Both the position numbers and the translations under genes were made by a program. This document shows, in pieces, positions 23,602 through 31,708 of a stretch of 32,681 nucleotides of DNA (the first letter of the stretch is position 1; each line of letters starts with the position of its first letter). The stretch is from positions 1-32,681 of the forward strand of contig JACKLL010000023.1 in NCBI GenBank assembly GCA_024235935.1. The letters run 5' to 3'. The notes beneath the pieces were generated by a model that worked only from the letters and a program-made list of their open reading frames with translations, was not told the DNA's origin and searched no databases. The stretch comes from Rhodoferax sp. GTDB taxonomy: Bacteria > Pseudomonadota > Gammaproteobacteria > Burkholderiales > Burkholderiaceae_C.

Positions 23602-26600
23602 GGTGCCATTATCGAAGTAGATGAGAGGGTGTCGATCGGCCCCAGTTCCAAGGCCAGTGCGTCGATGAACTTCTGCATCTGGCGGGCCTGGTCCATGGCC
23701 GGCGGGTTGCCGGCACGCAGGCTGGCCTCGGCTCTTTCGGCCATGCGCGACAAGGCCATCGCACCGACGGCCGCCGCCGAGGACTTGAGGGTATGCAGGC
23801 TGCGCTGCAGGGCAGGCCGGTCGCCATGGTCCAGGGCATCTGCGATGGTTGACAGGTATCGGGGGAGGGAGTCGACAAACTGTCGCAGTACCTGGACGGC
23901 GAAATCAGGTTGCGAGCCGTCTGCGACCATCGGGAGGGCCGCCAGCACCGATGGATCGAAAACCGGTACGCCACCCCCTTCATCACCGGAAGGGCCGGTC
24001 CGCCCCTCGGCAGCCGGCACCTTGGTGTGGTCGGCAGACGGCAGCAGACGGTCGATTGCCGCCACCAGACTGGCTGCCAGCACCGGTTTGCTCAGGAAAT
24101 CGTTCATGCCCGCGGCGAGGCAGGCGTCGCGGTCCTCGGCGAAAGCGTTCGCAGTCAGCGCGACGATAGGGATGACTTGTCCCAGGGGTCCCACTGCTCC
24201 GGCGCGCAATCGGCGTGTCACTTCCAGACCGTCGAGGTCGGGCATCTGCCAATCCATCAGCACCAGATCGTAGCTGTGGGTATGCAGCGCATCGAGGGCC
24301 GCTTTTCCGCTCGAAGCGACGCTGACCCGGATGCCGACGTTGCGCAGCATTTCTCCGACGATGGCCTGATTCAGTGGATCGTCCTCGACCACGAGCACAT
24401 GGGTGGGCAGCCGGTGCCGGGTTGCAAGCACGGACGGGTCCGAACCCTGCAGTGGCGTTGCCACGCCGTTGCGGCTGGAGAGAAGGCGACTGACCAGGGC
24501 CGCAGATGAGACCGGTTTGACCAGAATGCGCGCCTGCGGGTATTGCCCGTCCCCGAGATCCACGGCGCGCGATTCGATGCGTGTCATGCCGACCACCTGC
24601 TGTGGGCCGATCAGCGCGCCTGCAAGCGCGTGCATTTCCTCGCTCTGCGGGCAATCGGCACAGACCAGGACCCAGGATGGCGCTTTCAAGGGCAGTTGCG
24701 CCAGGCACCGGGCGCGCAATTCGGCCACACTCTGGCAGCGTTGCACCGCGCACCCCATGCGCAGCAGCAGATTGTGCAAGGCTTCGGCACTGGGGTCATG
24801 GGACTCCACATAGGCGACGGACAGGTCCAGCGGACGGGGCGCCACCCATGTGGCGTGGGCCGGCGGAAGCACCAGGGACAACGCAAAGCACGACCCCGTG
24901 CCGGGCATGCTTTGTACGGTGATCTGACCGCCCATGGCCTCTACCAGTTGGTGCACGATCGCCAGCCCGAGGCCACTGCCGCCAAATCGGCGGTTGGCAC
25001 CTTCCTCGGCTTGCCGGAAGGGCTGGAACAGAAAGGCCAGCGTTGGTGCATCGATGCCGACGCCGGTATCGCTGATCTCGATCCGGATCTCGTCCGGCGC
25101 CGACCCTGACCCCACCCGAACGACAACTTCGCCAGCCTGCGTGAACTTGACGGCGTTGCCCAGCAGGTTCAGCAGAATCTGGCGCAGCCGGGCGGCATCG
25201 CCATGGCGCCAGAGCGGCAGATTCGGCTCGACGATGCATGCCAGGTCCAGTCCCTTGGCTCGCGCCGAGATTGCGGCGGTTGTCACGGCCGCCTCGACGC
25301 AGTCGATCAGATGAAAGTCCTCCGGGTACAGCTTGTACTCACCGACTTCGATGCGGGACAGGTCAAGAATGTTCTCGATCAGACCCAGCAGGTTGGTGCC
25401 ACTGCGTTCGATGGCCTCGACCAGATGGGTGCGCTGCGCGACGTTACGCGAACCGGACTTGATCAGCTGTGCAGCGCCGATGACCGCATTGAGCGGCGTT
25501 CGCAGCTCGTGGCTCATGTTGGCCAGGAACCGGGTCTTTGCCAGCGATGCGGACTGCGCCTCGTCACGCGCACGCTCGAGTGCCAGCATGGCCTGCTTCT
25601 CGGCGGTGATATCGGTGCGCAGGCTGATCGTCACCCCGCTGTGCGTGCGGCTGTCGTCGACGCGATACCAGCGCCCGTCGAGCTCCATTTCGCGCACCTG
25701 CGGAGCCTGGTCCAGTGCGCGAAACCGGGACTCCCGGTGTTGTTCCCAGGTTTGCCCATCGGGTGTGTGGACCGCGTTCAGGCGTGCGGGGGTATACACG
25801 GCGCGCAATACCTTGAGGTACGGCGTACCCGGCTCCAGTGCATCGGCGCAGCCCGGGTGCCAGTCGCGGAACTTGCGGTTGCAGATGATCAGCCGGTCCT
25901 CGTTGTCGAACATCAGCACACCGATGTCCAGGGCCTCGACAGCGTCAAACAGTTGCTGGCGCGTGGTGTCCAGTTCCCTGCGCATCATCTGGGCTTCGGT
26001 ACGGTCGAACAGAACGCCGTCCAGGTAGAGCAAGTGGCCATTGGCGTCGTAAACGCCCTGGCCGCGCTCGTTGGCCCAGCGCTCCGATCCGTCCCGGTGC
26101 CGAAAACGGTAGTGGACGTTGAAGCTGGTGCGTGTCGCAACTGCGAAGTCGATGGCCTCCATCAAACCCTGGCGATCCTGTGGATGTACTTGTCGGGCCA
26201 ACGACCGATCGCCGGTCACGAAATCAGACGCCGGCCAGCCGATGGCGTCGACGATCGCATCGGACACGAAGAGCATCGTCGGTCTGGCATCGTGCAGTCT
26301 GCGGTAGACGCAGCCTGGAATATTGGCCACCAGGCTGCGCATCTGGCGTTCACTGTCTGCCAGCCGGTATTCGGCTTGCAGGCGCTGCTGCAGCGTCTCG
26401 TGCAGGTGCACGGCCAGCGCACGCAAGTCTGACAGGGCCCCGTCGTCCGCGGCGGAAAGCGGGCGATCCGGCAACAGGGCCCGTGCGCTCTGACGGAGCA
26501 TGTCCAGCACCTGCTGCTGGGCGGCGGCCTGGCGCAGGCGATCGTTGGCTTGCGGCAGTTCGTCCGATGAAAGCGCCAGGCTGCGGGCAGGCAGATGGAG

Positions 26601-26780
26601 GTCGCGATCGAACTGCCCATAGCTGTCCGACACCAGGGCCAGCAGGCGCTTCAATGGCTCCGGAGCCAGAGCCAGATCGGCCAAAGACGCGCTCTGCGCC
26701 CCGCAATCGTCTGAAGCCGTCGCACCGAGGATTTGTCGAAGCTGGCGCCTCAGCAGCGGATGGATGCTGTCACTCGACAT
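23598..26780 (-). CDS. Hybrid histidine kinase PAS-PAS-HisKA-HATPase-REC-REC-HPt
   Basis: A cytoplasmic hybrid kinase of 1060 residues. Order: a helical N-terminal region (1-140) with RSLALSSDELPQANDRL; PAS domain about 145-265 (HPQD, RHRDGSERWANERG); second PAS about 275-395; HisKA with His424 in NMSHELRTPLN; HATPase with NLLGNAVKFT, SDTGVGID and GGSGLGLAI. A first receiver-like region (about 655-790) lacks the usual Asp and looks degenerate. A second receiver (about 810-930) has LVLMDWQMPDLDG, and a C-terminal HPt carries LHTLKSSA. This allows a full His-Asp-His relay within one protein. It has no membrane helices, so it probably senses a cytoplasmic signal. The start has GAGGAG 8 bases upstream. 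It is second in a three-gene operon and overlaps the EAL regulator by ATGA. Confidence 0.92.
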   Translation of the reverse strand: MSSDSIHPLLRRQLRQILGATASDDCGAQSASLADLALAPEPLKRLLALVSDSYGQFDRDLHLPARSLALSSDELPQANDRLRQAAAQQQVLDMLRQSARALLPDRPLSAADDGALSDLRALAVHLHETLQQRLQAEYRLADSERQMRSLVANIPGCVYRRLHDARPTMLFVSDAIVDAIGWPASDFVTGDRSLARQVHPQDRQGLMEAIDFAVATRTSFNVHYRFRHRDGSERWANERGQGVYDANGHLLYLDGVLFDRTEAQMMRRELDTTRQQLFDAVEALDIGVLMFDNEDRLIICNRKFRDWHPGCADALEPGTPYLKVLRAVYTPARLNAVHTPDGQTWEQHRESRFRALDQAPQVREMELDGRWYRVDDSRTHSGVTISLRTDITAEKQAMLALERARDEAQSASLAKTRFLANMSHELRTPLNAVIGAAQLIKSGSRNVAQRTHLVEAIERSGTNLLGLIENILDLSRIEVGEYKLYPEDFHLIDCVEAAVTTAAISARAKGLDLACIVEPNLPLWRHGDAARLRQILLNLLGNAVKFTQAGEVVVRVGSGSAPDEIRIEISDTGVGIDAPTLAFLFQPFRQAEEGANRRFGGSGLGLAIVHQLVEAMGGQITVQSMPGTGSCFALSLVLPPAHATWVAPRPLDLSVAYVESHDPSAEALHNLLLRMGCAVQRCQSVAELRARCLAQLPLKAPSWVLVCADCPQSEEMHALAGALIGPQQVVGMTRIESRAVDLGDGQYPQARILVKPVSSAALVSRLLSSRNGVATPLQGSDPSVLATRHRLPTHVLVVEDDPLNQAIVGEMLRNVGIRVSVASSGKAALDALHTHSYDLVLMDWQMPDLDGLEVTRRLRAGAVGPLGQVIPIVALTANAFAEDRDACLAAGMNDFLSKPVLAASLVAAIDRLLPSADHTKVPAAEGRTGPSGDEGGGVPVFDPSVLAALPMVADGSQPDFAVQVLRQFVDSLPRYLSTIADALDHGDRPALQRSLHTLKSSAAAVGAMALSRMAERAEASLRAGNPPAMDQARQMQKFIDALALELGPIDTLSSTSIMAP

Positions 26781-26821
26781 GAGAAAAGCTCCTCATGGCG
26801 CTTCACCGGATTGCGGGATGC

Positions 26822-29062
26822 TCATGGTCTGCTCGAGGGGGCGGCGCTTGCGCTCCAGGCTTCCTCCAGCTGCGACCATGCATGGTGCAGCCGGCGCCCC
26901 CATTCCTCGGAGGCTGGGCTGCCGCGGCGCAGCGAGGTTTCGAACTCTGCTGCCAGCGCGGAAAGCGCCATCGCACCGATCTGGGCGCTGGAGGATTTCA
27001 GCGTATGCAACTGGCGCTGCAGTTGGTTGGCATCCGATTGGGCCAGCGCGGCATCGATCTGCGCCAGGCAACTGGCGCCGGAGCTTGCAAACAAGGCGCG
27101 CATTTCGTCCGCGAATCCGGGCTGGCTTCCGTCCGCGACCATCGGCAAGGCCTGCAGCACCGAAGGGTCGAACACCGGTATCGTGGACGCAGGTGTCGGC
27201 GATGTCGCCGGCCCTGACGGTTCGCGGGGGGCGGGGGGCGCCGTCGACGGCTGCGGGTCTGCGCCCAGGTGCCGCAGCAGCGCGTCCGACAAGGCCGTGC
27301 CCGAGATCGGCTTGGTCAGGAAGTCGTCCATGCCGGCTGCCAGGCAGCGCAACCGGTCTTCGGGCTGCGAATTGGCCGTCAGCGCGATGATCGGTATGCG
27401 GTTGCTGTCCTGCGGCAATGCACGGATACAGCGGGTCGCCTCGAATCCGTCCATGCCCGGCATCTGGCAATCCATCAGAATCAGATCGAATGGCTGCGAC
27501 TGCGCTGCCTCCAGCGCGCGCGCGCCACTGTCCACGGTGGTGACCGCCATGCCCAGACGCGCAAGCATGGCGCGGACGACCTCCTGGTTGACGGCATTGT
27601 CTTCGGCCACGAGGATGCGGGCCTTGCGTATGGCCACGGGACCTCTGGCCGGGCTGGGCGTCACATCGGCGGTGGGCGGCGCAGCCGCCGCCTGGAAGGG
27701 CAGCTCGAACCAGAAGGTGCTGCCACTGCCCAAGGTGCTCTCGGCCTGGATGCTGCCACCCATGAGTTCCACCAGGTTCCTGCAGATCACCAGTCCCAGG
27801 CCGCTGCCACCATAGCTGCGCGAGGTGGAGGCATCGGCCTGGCTGAAGCGCTGGAACAGCCTGGGCAGGACCTCGGGTGCGATGCCGATGCCGGAGTCAC
27901 GCACGCGCACCTGCAACCATGTGCGCGCATCCTTTTCGCGGCTGCCCAGGGCGTGAATGCTCAGCGTGATCGTTCCGCTTGCGGTGAACTTGATGGCATT
28001 GCCCAGCAGGTTGGTCACCACCTGGCGAAACCGCATCGGGTCGCCACGGACGTGCAGCGCAGCCGCGGGTTCGAAATGCGCTTCAAGAACCGTCCCCTGC
28101 GCCTTGGCCAGTTCGCGGTATACGCCGACAATATCGGTCAATACGCGGACCGGTTCGAAGTCGACCTGTTCGAGGCTGACCTTTCCTTCGTCGATCTTGG
28201 CCAGGTCCAGGATGTCGCCCAGCAGTTCGTGCAAGGAGCGCGCGGTGGTGGCAAGGGCGGCAACATAACGGGATTGATCCGCATCAAGGCGGGTGCCCTG
28301 CAGCAGCTCCGACATGCCGAGGATTCCGTTCATCGGGGTGCGGATCTCATGGCTCATGTTGGCCAGGAAGCGGGTCTTGGCCAGATTGGCATCCACGGCC
28401 AGCAAGCGTGCGCGCTCCCGTTCGGCGGCCACCGAGTCGCTTTCCAGCCGCAGGCGCGTCATTTCCGTCCAACCCTGGTTGCTGCGCCAGCTCTCCTGTG
28501 CAAGGATGACGCCATAGATGAGCAGGCAACTCACCACGATCCAGGCATCGGCATACCCATACACGACGGTTGTGATCATCGGTGGCAGCAGCATCACCAC
28601 GAAATTGATGCAGGAGGTACGAAAGCTGCTCACCAGAATGAATACGCCCATGGCCGTGATGCACATGACGGCGGCAAACAGCAGCGTGCCGAGCGTGCTG
28701 CCCCAGGTGGCCGGTACGAAGACGACGGATAGGGCGGCCCAGCACAGGTTGTCTGCCGTGATGAACAGTTCGAACCGGTTGTGCCAGTAGCGTACGCGCC
28801 GAGTCCGGTGCGGGTCGCGTTCGAAGCGTCGGGTTTCCAGGGCGCGGTGGATGGCGACGGCCAGGCGCGCCAGCAACCATCCGAGCACCCAGGCCGGGGC
28901 AACGATGCCCCACATCGCGTAGGCGATTACCAGGGAGAACGCGAGCGCACCGGCCTGAGGCAACGGCGCCAGCCGGTAGATCGTGCTGACGCGTTCAAAG
29001 GCGATCTGGGCGTCGATGGCCGGCGCAGGCTGTGCCAGTGCCTGCGCGTCTGCAACGCTCAT
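26822..29062 (-). CDS. Membrane hybrid histidine kinase HisKA-HATPase-REC-HPt
   Basis: A hybrid kinase of about 746 residues. The first 195 residues form about six transmembrane helices with short loops, a membrane-integral sensor domain without a periplasmic PAS. HisKA follows with FLANMSHEIRTPMNGILG, then HATPase (NLLGNAIKFT, RDSGIGIA, GGSGLGLVI), a receiver with RILVAEDNAVNQ and LILMDCQMPGMDGFE, and an HPt with LHTLKSSSA. It is of the BarA/ArcB type. The linker before the HPt (VFDPSVLQALPMVADGSQP) nearly repeats that of the next kinase, which shows common descent of the two tails. ATG 29062 has GAGG 6 bases upstream; ATG 29068 is also in frame but has none at proper spacing. It is the first gene of the operon, 41 bases ahead of the second kinase. 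Confidence 0.92.
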   Translation of the reverse strand: MSVADAQALAQPAPAIDAQIAFERVSTIYRLAPLPQAGALAFSLVIAYAMWGIVAPAWVLGWLLARLAVAIHRALETRRFERDPHRTRRVRYWHNRFELFITADNLCWAALSVVFVPATWGSTLGTLLFAAVMCITAMGVFILVSSFRTSCINFVVMLLPPMITTVVYGYADAWIVVSCLLIYGVILAQESWRSNQGWTEMTRLRLESDSVAAERERARLLAVDANLAKTRFLANMSHEIRTPMNGILGMSELLQGTRLDADQSRYVAALATTARSLHELLGDILDLAKIDEGKVSLEQVDFEPVRVLTDIVGVYRELAKAQGTVLEAHFEPAAALHVRGDPMRFRQVVTNLLGNAIKFTASGTITLSIHALGSREKDARTWLQVRVRDSGIGIAPEVLPRLFQRFSQADASTSRSYGGSGLGLVICRNLVELMGGSIQAESTLGSGSTFWFELPFQAAAAPPTADVTPSPARGPVAIRKARILVAEDNAVNQEVVRAMLARLGMAVTTVDSGARALEAAQSQPFDLILMDCQMPGMDGFEATRCIRALPQDSNRIPIIALTANSQPEDRLRCLAAGMDDFLTKPISGTALSDALLRHLGADPQPSTAPPAPREPSGPATSPTPASTIPVFDPSVLQALPMVADGSQPGFADEMRALFASSGASCLAQIDAALAQSDANQLQRQLHTLKSSSAQIGAMALSALAAEFETSLRRGSPASEEWGRRLHHAWSQLEEAWSASAAPSSRP

Positions 29063-29426
29063 GCCCATCCTCGCCGACCCGCGGTTTCAGCGTGCGTGTG
29101 TACCGTACGGGTGGTGGCGCGATCGCGCAAGTGAAGGATGTCGGAACTGTTCATGCATGCAGATCGGGGTTCATCGCCCAATCACCGCGCGGGTCGGTAT
29201 GAACCAGGCGGCTGTGCTGAATATTCCCAAGATCGGAGTGTAGAACCCGCTCTTTACATTCGCGAAGCGAAATCCGGGGGAATGTTGTCAAAATGCCCGG
29301 AATAGCCTTGTGGGTATTGTCTTGTCGCGGCAGGGCACGGCCTTTTTGCGTTTTCGCACGGATGACCGGTTCCTGGCATGCGCCCTGGCCCTCGGCTGCG
29401 GCCCGGGCGAGCCGCGCGAGGCCCTG
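29063..29426. other. Intergenic region upstream of the phosphorelay operon
   Basis: About 360 bases between the kinase start and the end of the flavin reductase gene. It should hold the promoter of the kinase operon. I see a partial resemblance to the palindrome (GTACGGTAC on the minus strand near 29099-29109) that lacks the right arm, and a small TTCGC-GAA-GCGAA hairpin near 29259-29271. The segment CGCGCGGGTCGGTATGAACCA near 29191 resembles the sequence around 20235. No gene is supported. Confidence 0.4.
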
Positions 29427-30035
29427 TCAAGTTGGCCGCTTCATCCGAAAGCGCTGTTGTGCCGTGATGCCGAAGTAGTCGGCGGGGCCGCCGCCGCGCA
29501 GCACGGGATCGGCGGCCGCGGTGTCGTAGACACCGTCGACCAGGGTCCAGGGTGCGATATGCACACCCACCACTTCCCCCAGGACCAGCCAGGTGTCGAT
29601 CTTGTCGCCGGCTGCACTTTGCAACTGCACGATCTGGCTGAGGCGGCATTCGAACGACACCGGGCTTTGCGCGACCCGAGGAGCCTTGATCAGCGTCGAG
29701 GCCGCAGGCGTGACCGCTGCCAGCGTGAATTCGTCCACCGATGCCGGAACCATGGCGGAGCTGGCGTTCATCGCCTCGGCCAATGGCCGGGTCACCAGGC
29801 TCCAGGCGAATTCGCCGCTGGCCTCGATATTGCGGACGCTGTCCTTGTAGCCGATGCTCGCGAAACCGATGATGGGCGGGTGGTAGTTGAAGCCGTTGAA
29901 GAAGCTGTAGGGCGCGAGGTTGGCGACGCCATCCGGCCCCAGCGATGAGATCCATCCGATCGGCCGCGGCCCGACGATGGCATTGAACGGGTCATGCGGC
30001 AGACCGTGGCCTTTGGAAGGTTCGTAGAAGTGCAT
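29427..30035 (-). CDS. Flavin reductase family protein (FMN-binding split barrel)
   Basis: A 202-residue protein of the flavin reductase-like, FMN-binding split-barrel family. Diagnostic are VGPRPIGWISSLGPDGVANLAPYSFFNGF and PPIIGFASIGYKDSVRNIEASGEF near the N terminus, where the flavin binds; SFECRL and GEVVGVHI follow in the second half. Members supply reduced flavin to monooxygenases or act on small aromatic substrates; the substrate here is unknown and no partner oxygenase lies nearby. The start MHFYEPSKGHG at 30035 is typical of the family, and an extension to 30161 adds 42 residues without family character. It is divergent from the Popeye-like gene; the two starts are about 140 bases apart. 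Confidence 0.9.
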   Translation of the reverse strand: MHFYEPSKGHGLPHDPFNAIVGPRPIGWISSLGPDGVANLAPYSFFNGFNYHPPIIGFASIGYKDSVRNIEASGEFAWSLVTRPLAEAMNASSAMVPASVDEFTLAAVTPAASTLIKAPRVAQSPVSFECRLSQIVQLQSAAGDKIDTWLVLGEVVGVHIAPWTLVDGVYDTAAADPVLRGGGPADYFGITAQQRFRMKRPT

Positions 30036-30178
30036 GCCGCGTTTGTACCGCGAGACGGGCCCGGCTGTGTGCAAATGGTTTCTGGCTGCGAGATTGCGTA
30101 CAACCGCCATCTGACCCGCCGATTCCTTGCATGCCCGGGTATCTGCAAGAATCGTCAGCATGGGAGATGCGGCTGACC

Positions 30179-30925
30179 ATGATCCTCGACCTTGGCATTT
30201 TTGACTGGCTGGCGGCCTTCTCGTACGGCCTGATTGCGTTGTCCTATGCGATGCGCAATATCCGGTGGCTGCGCACCATCACGATCGCTGCCTGCACGCT
30301 GGACATCTTCATCTACTACTACATCCGGCCCGGGCAGCCGATGTGGGTCCAGATGGTCATGAGCATTCTTTTCATCGCGATCAACGCATACCAGCTCGTC
30401 GTGTTGTGGCAGGAGAGCCGCGTGGTCCGCTTCGATGCCGAATCGCAGCGGCTGTATTCCAGTGTATTCAGCCTGCTGACGCCTGGTGAGTTCAAGCGCC
30501 TGTTGCGGATCGGGTCTTATGCATCGTTGAACAAGGGTGACATGCTGTTGACCAAGGACGTCCATCCGGATGCCATTTCGGTCGTGGTCAGCGGAAACCT
30601 GGTGGTGAAGCTGGGAGACGAAGCACTCAACCATATCCAGGCGGGCGGGTTTGCTGGCGAGATGAGCTACTTCACCGGGCTTCCCGCCTCGGTCGACGTG
30701 CAGGCCGCAACGGCGACACGCGTGTTTCGCATAGCGCCAGCCGAGATCGAGCGATTGAGGGGGGCGGTGCCTGATCTGCACACCAAGATCACAGGCATCC
30801 TGGGGCGGGACGTCGCCGAGAAGTTGCGCCAGACGACGTCGGTCATGGTCGGGCAGGCGCACCGCATCCGGGTTGCCGAAGAAGACGTGGCGCAGGTCGC
30901 CCACGTCCCGTGGCGCCCGCGGTGA
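30179..30925 (+). CDS. Popeye-like membrane protein with cyclic-nucleotide-binding domain
   Basis: A protein of about 248 residues with three predicted transmembrane helices (about 10-25, 33-48 and 56-78) and a cytoplasmic cNMP-binding-like beta-roll (about 100-215). The arrangement, with YGLIALSYAMRNIRWLRTI at the start and LLTPGEFKRLLRIG before the roll, matches bacterial proteins related to the eukaryotic Popeye (POPDC) family. The phosphate-binding loop reads GGFAGEMSYFTGLPASVDVQA: the GE is kept, but the Arg that usually follows the Pro and holds the cyclic phosphate is replaced, so classical cAMP binding is doubtful. No DNA-binding domain follows, which separates it from Crp. The start could be ATG 30179 or ATG 30167; GGGAG lies 12 or 0 bases ahead respectively. 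Confidence 0.8.
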   Translation: MILDLGIFDWLAAFSYGLIALSYAMRNIRWLRTITIAACTLDIFIYYYIRPGQPMWVQMVMSILFIAINAYQLVVLWQESRVVRFDAESQRLYSSVFSLLTPGEFKRLLRIGSYASLNKGDMLLTKDVHPDAISVVVSGNLVVKLGDEALNHIQAGGFAGEMSYFTGLPASVDVQAATATRVFRIAPAEIERLRGAVPDLHTKITGILGRDVAEKLRQTTSVMVGQAHRIRVAEEDVAQVAHVPWRPR

Positions 30926-30952
30926 TTTGCAGACTGGTCGTGGGGTTCAGTT

Positions 30953-30984
30953 GCTCCAAAGCCTCTGCAGATGCAGGCTGGAGC
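30953..30984. terminator. Hairpin between convergent genes
   Basis: GCTCC-AA-AGCCT pairs with AGGCT-GGAGC around a CTGCAGATGC loop: ten base pairs with one two-base bulge. It lies between the convergent Popeye-like gene and the ABC ATPase remnant and may end both transcripts. No T-tract is evident. Confidence 0.4.
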
Positions 30985-31021
30985 GCCTCATGCGATCGCC
31001 ACTTTTCCAGTCCCGCCGCTT

Positions 31022-31561
31022 TCAATGCACGGTCGGCATCGCCCCCGAAAGGATGGCCTGGCCTAGCACATGCGCCGACAAGCCGCCGGTTTCGGACTCC
31101 GCAACCTTGCGCCCCGACTTGAGGATCACCACATGGTCGGCGACTGCGACCACGTCTTCCATGTTGTGGCTGATCAGGATGACCGTTGCGCCGGCGTCCT
31201 TGAGACGTCCGATCAGCGCAAGCACCTCCGCGGTTTCTTTGACACCCAGCGCGGCAGTGGGCGCGTCCATGATGATGATGCGGGCCCGCCACAGCAAGGC
31301 CCGCGCAATGGCCACGGCCTGGCGCTGACCGCCGGACAGTTCGCTGACGGGGCGGTCCATGTCGGTGATGTTCTGGTTCAGGCTGGCCAGCAGGGCCGCG
31401 GCCTTTTCGCGCATCGCACCCTTGTCGAGGATGCGGATACCGGGAAGAAAAGCGCGTACCCGTTCGGCCCCCATGAAGATGTTCTGCCAGATGCTCATGG
31501 TCGGGGCCACCGCCAGATCCTGATAGATCGTGGCGATGCCTTGCCTGAGCGCGTCGTGCGG
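31022..31561 (-). pseudogene. 5'-truncated sugar ABC transporter ATPase (RbsA/FrcA-like)
   Basis: The C-terminal two thirds of one ABC ATPase domain of a carbohydrate importer. Homology begins at PHDALRQGIATIYQDLAVAP (Q-loop) and continues through the signature LSGGQRQAVAIARALL, Walker B IIIMDAPTAALG and the switch His in ILISHNMEDV. The Walker A motif and everything before it are absent: upstream codons in this frame are unrelated, and the neighbouring TRAP gene ends about 150 bases away. The catalytic Glu after the Walker B Asp is Ala (MDAPTAALG for the usual MDEPTAALG). Without Walker A or this Glu it cannot hydrolyse ATP. No permease or binding-protein gene is near. A GTG at 31510 could start a 162-residue product, but I read it as a relic. 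Confidence 0.75.
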
Positions 31562-31653
31562 GTTCGGACATTTCGGACGATTTGCCGCCCGATACGGCGC
31601 GACCTTCGGTATCGCGCCGGCGCGGGACCGGTGTGCCCCCTGATGCCTGCGTG

Positions 31654-31678
31654 ACCCTGGTCCGACCGGTGCCAGGGT
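31654..31678. terminator. Short hairpin downstream of the TRAP permease gene
   Basis: ACCCTGG (31654-31660) pairs with CCAGGGT (31672-31678) around an 11-base loop, about 30 bases past the stop of the minus-strand TRAP gene. It could end that transcript; no T-run supports it. Confidence 0.35.
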
Positions 31679-31708
31679 TCGCGGGTCCGGGTCCGGGCCC
31701 GCAGGCCG

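Noticed and set aside
21901..24273. A long plus-strand open frame opposite the EAL and kinase genes
   Set aside because: It has no family motif and lies wholly over two well-supported genes; it is a GC-driven shadow.
26008..26030. CGAACAGAA inside the hybrid kinase gene as another operator
   Set aside because: No TGTNCG arm lies ten bases upstream, and the position is within coding sequence.
29095..29112. GTACGGTAC on the minus strand upstream of the membrane hybrid kinase as a seventh palindrome
   Set aside because: The left half and centre match site B, but the right arm CGNACA is absent, so the element lacks the inverted symmetry of the other six.
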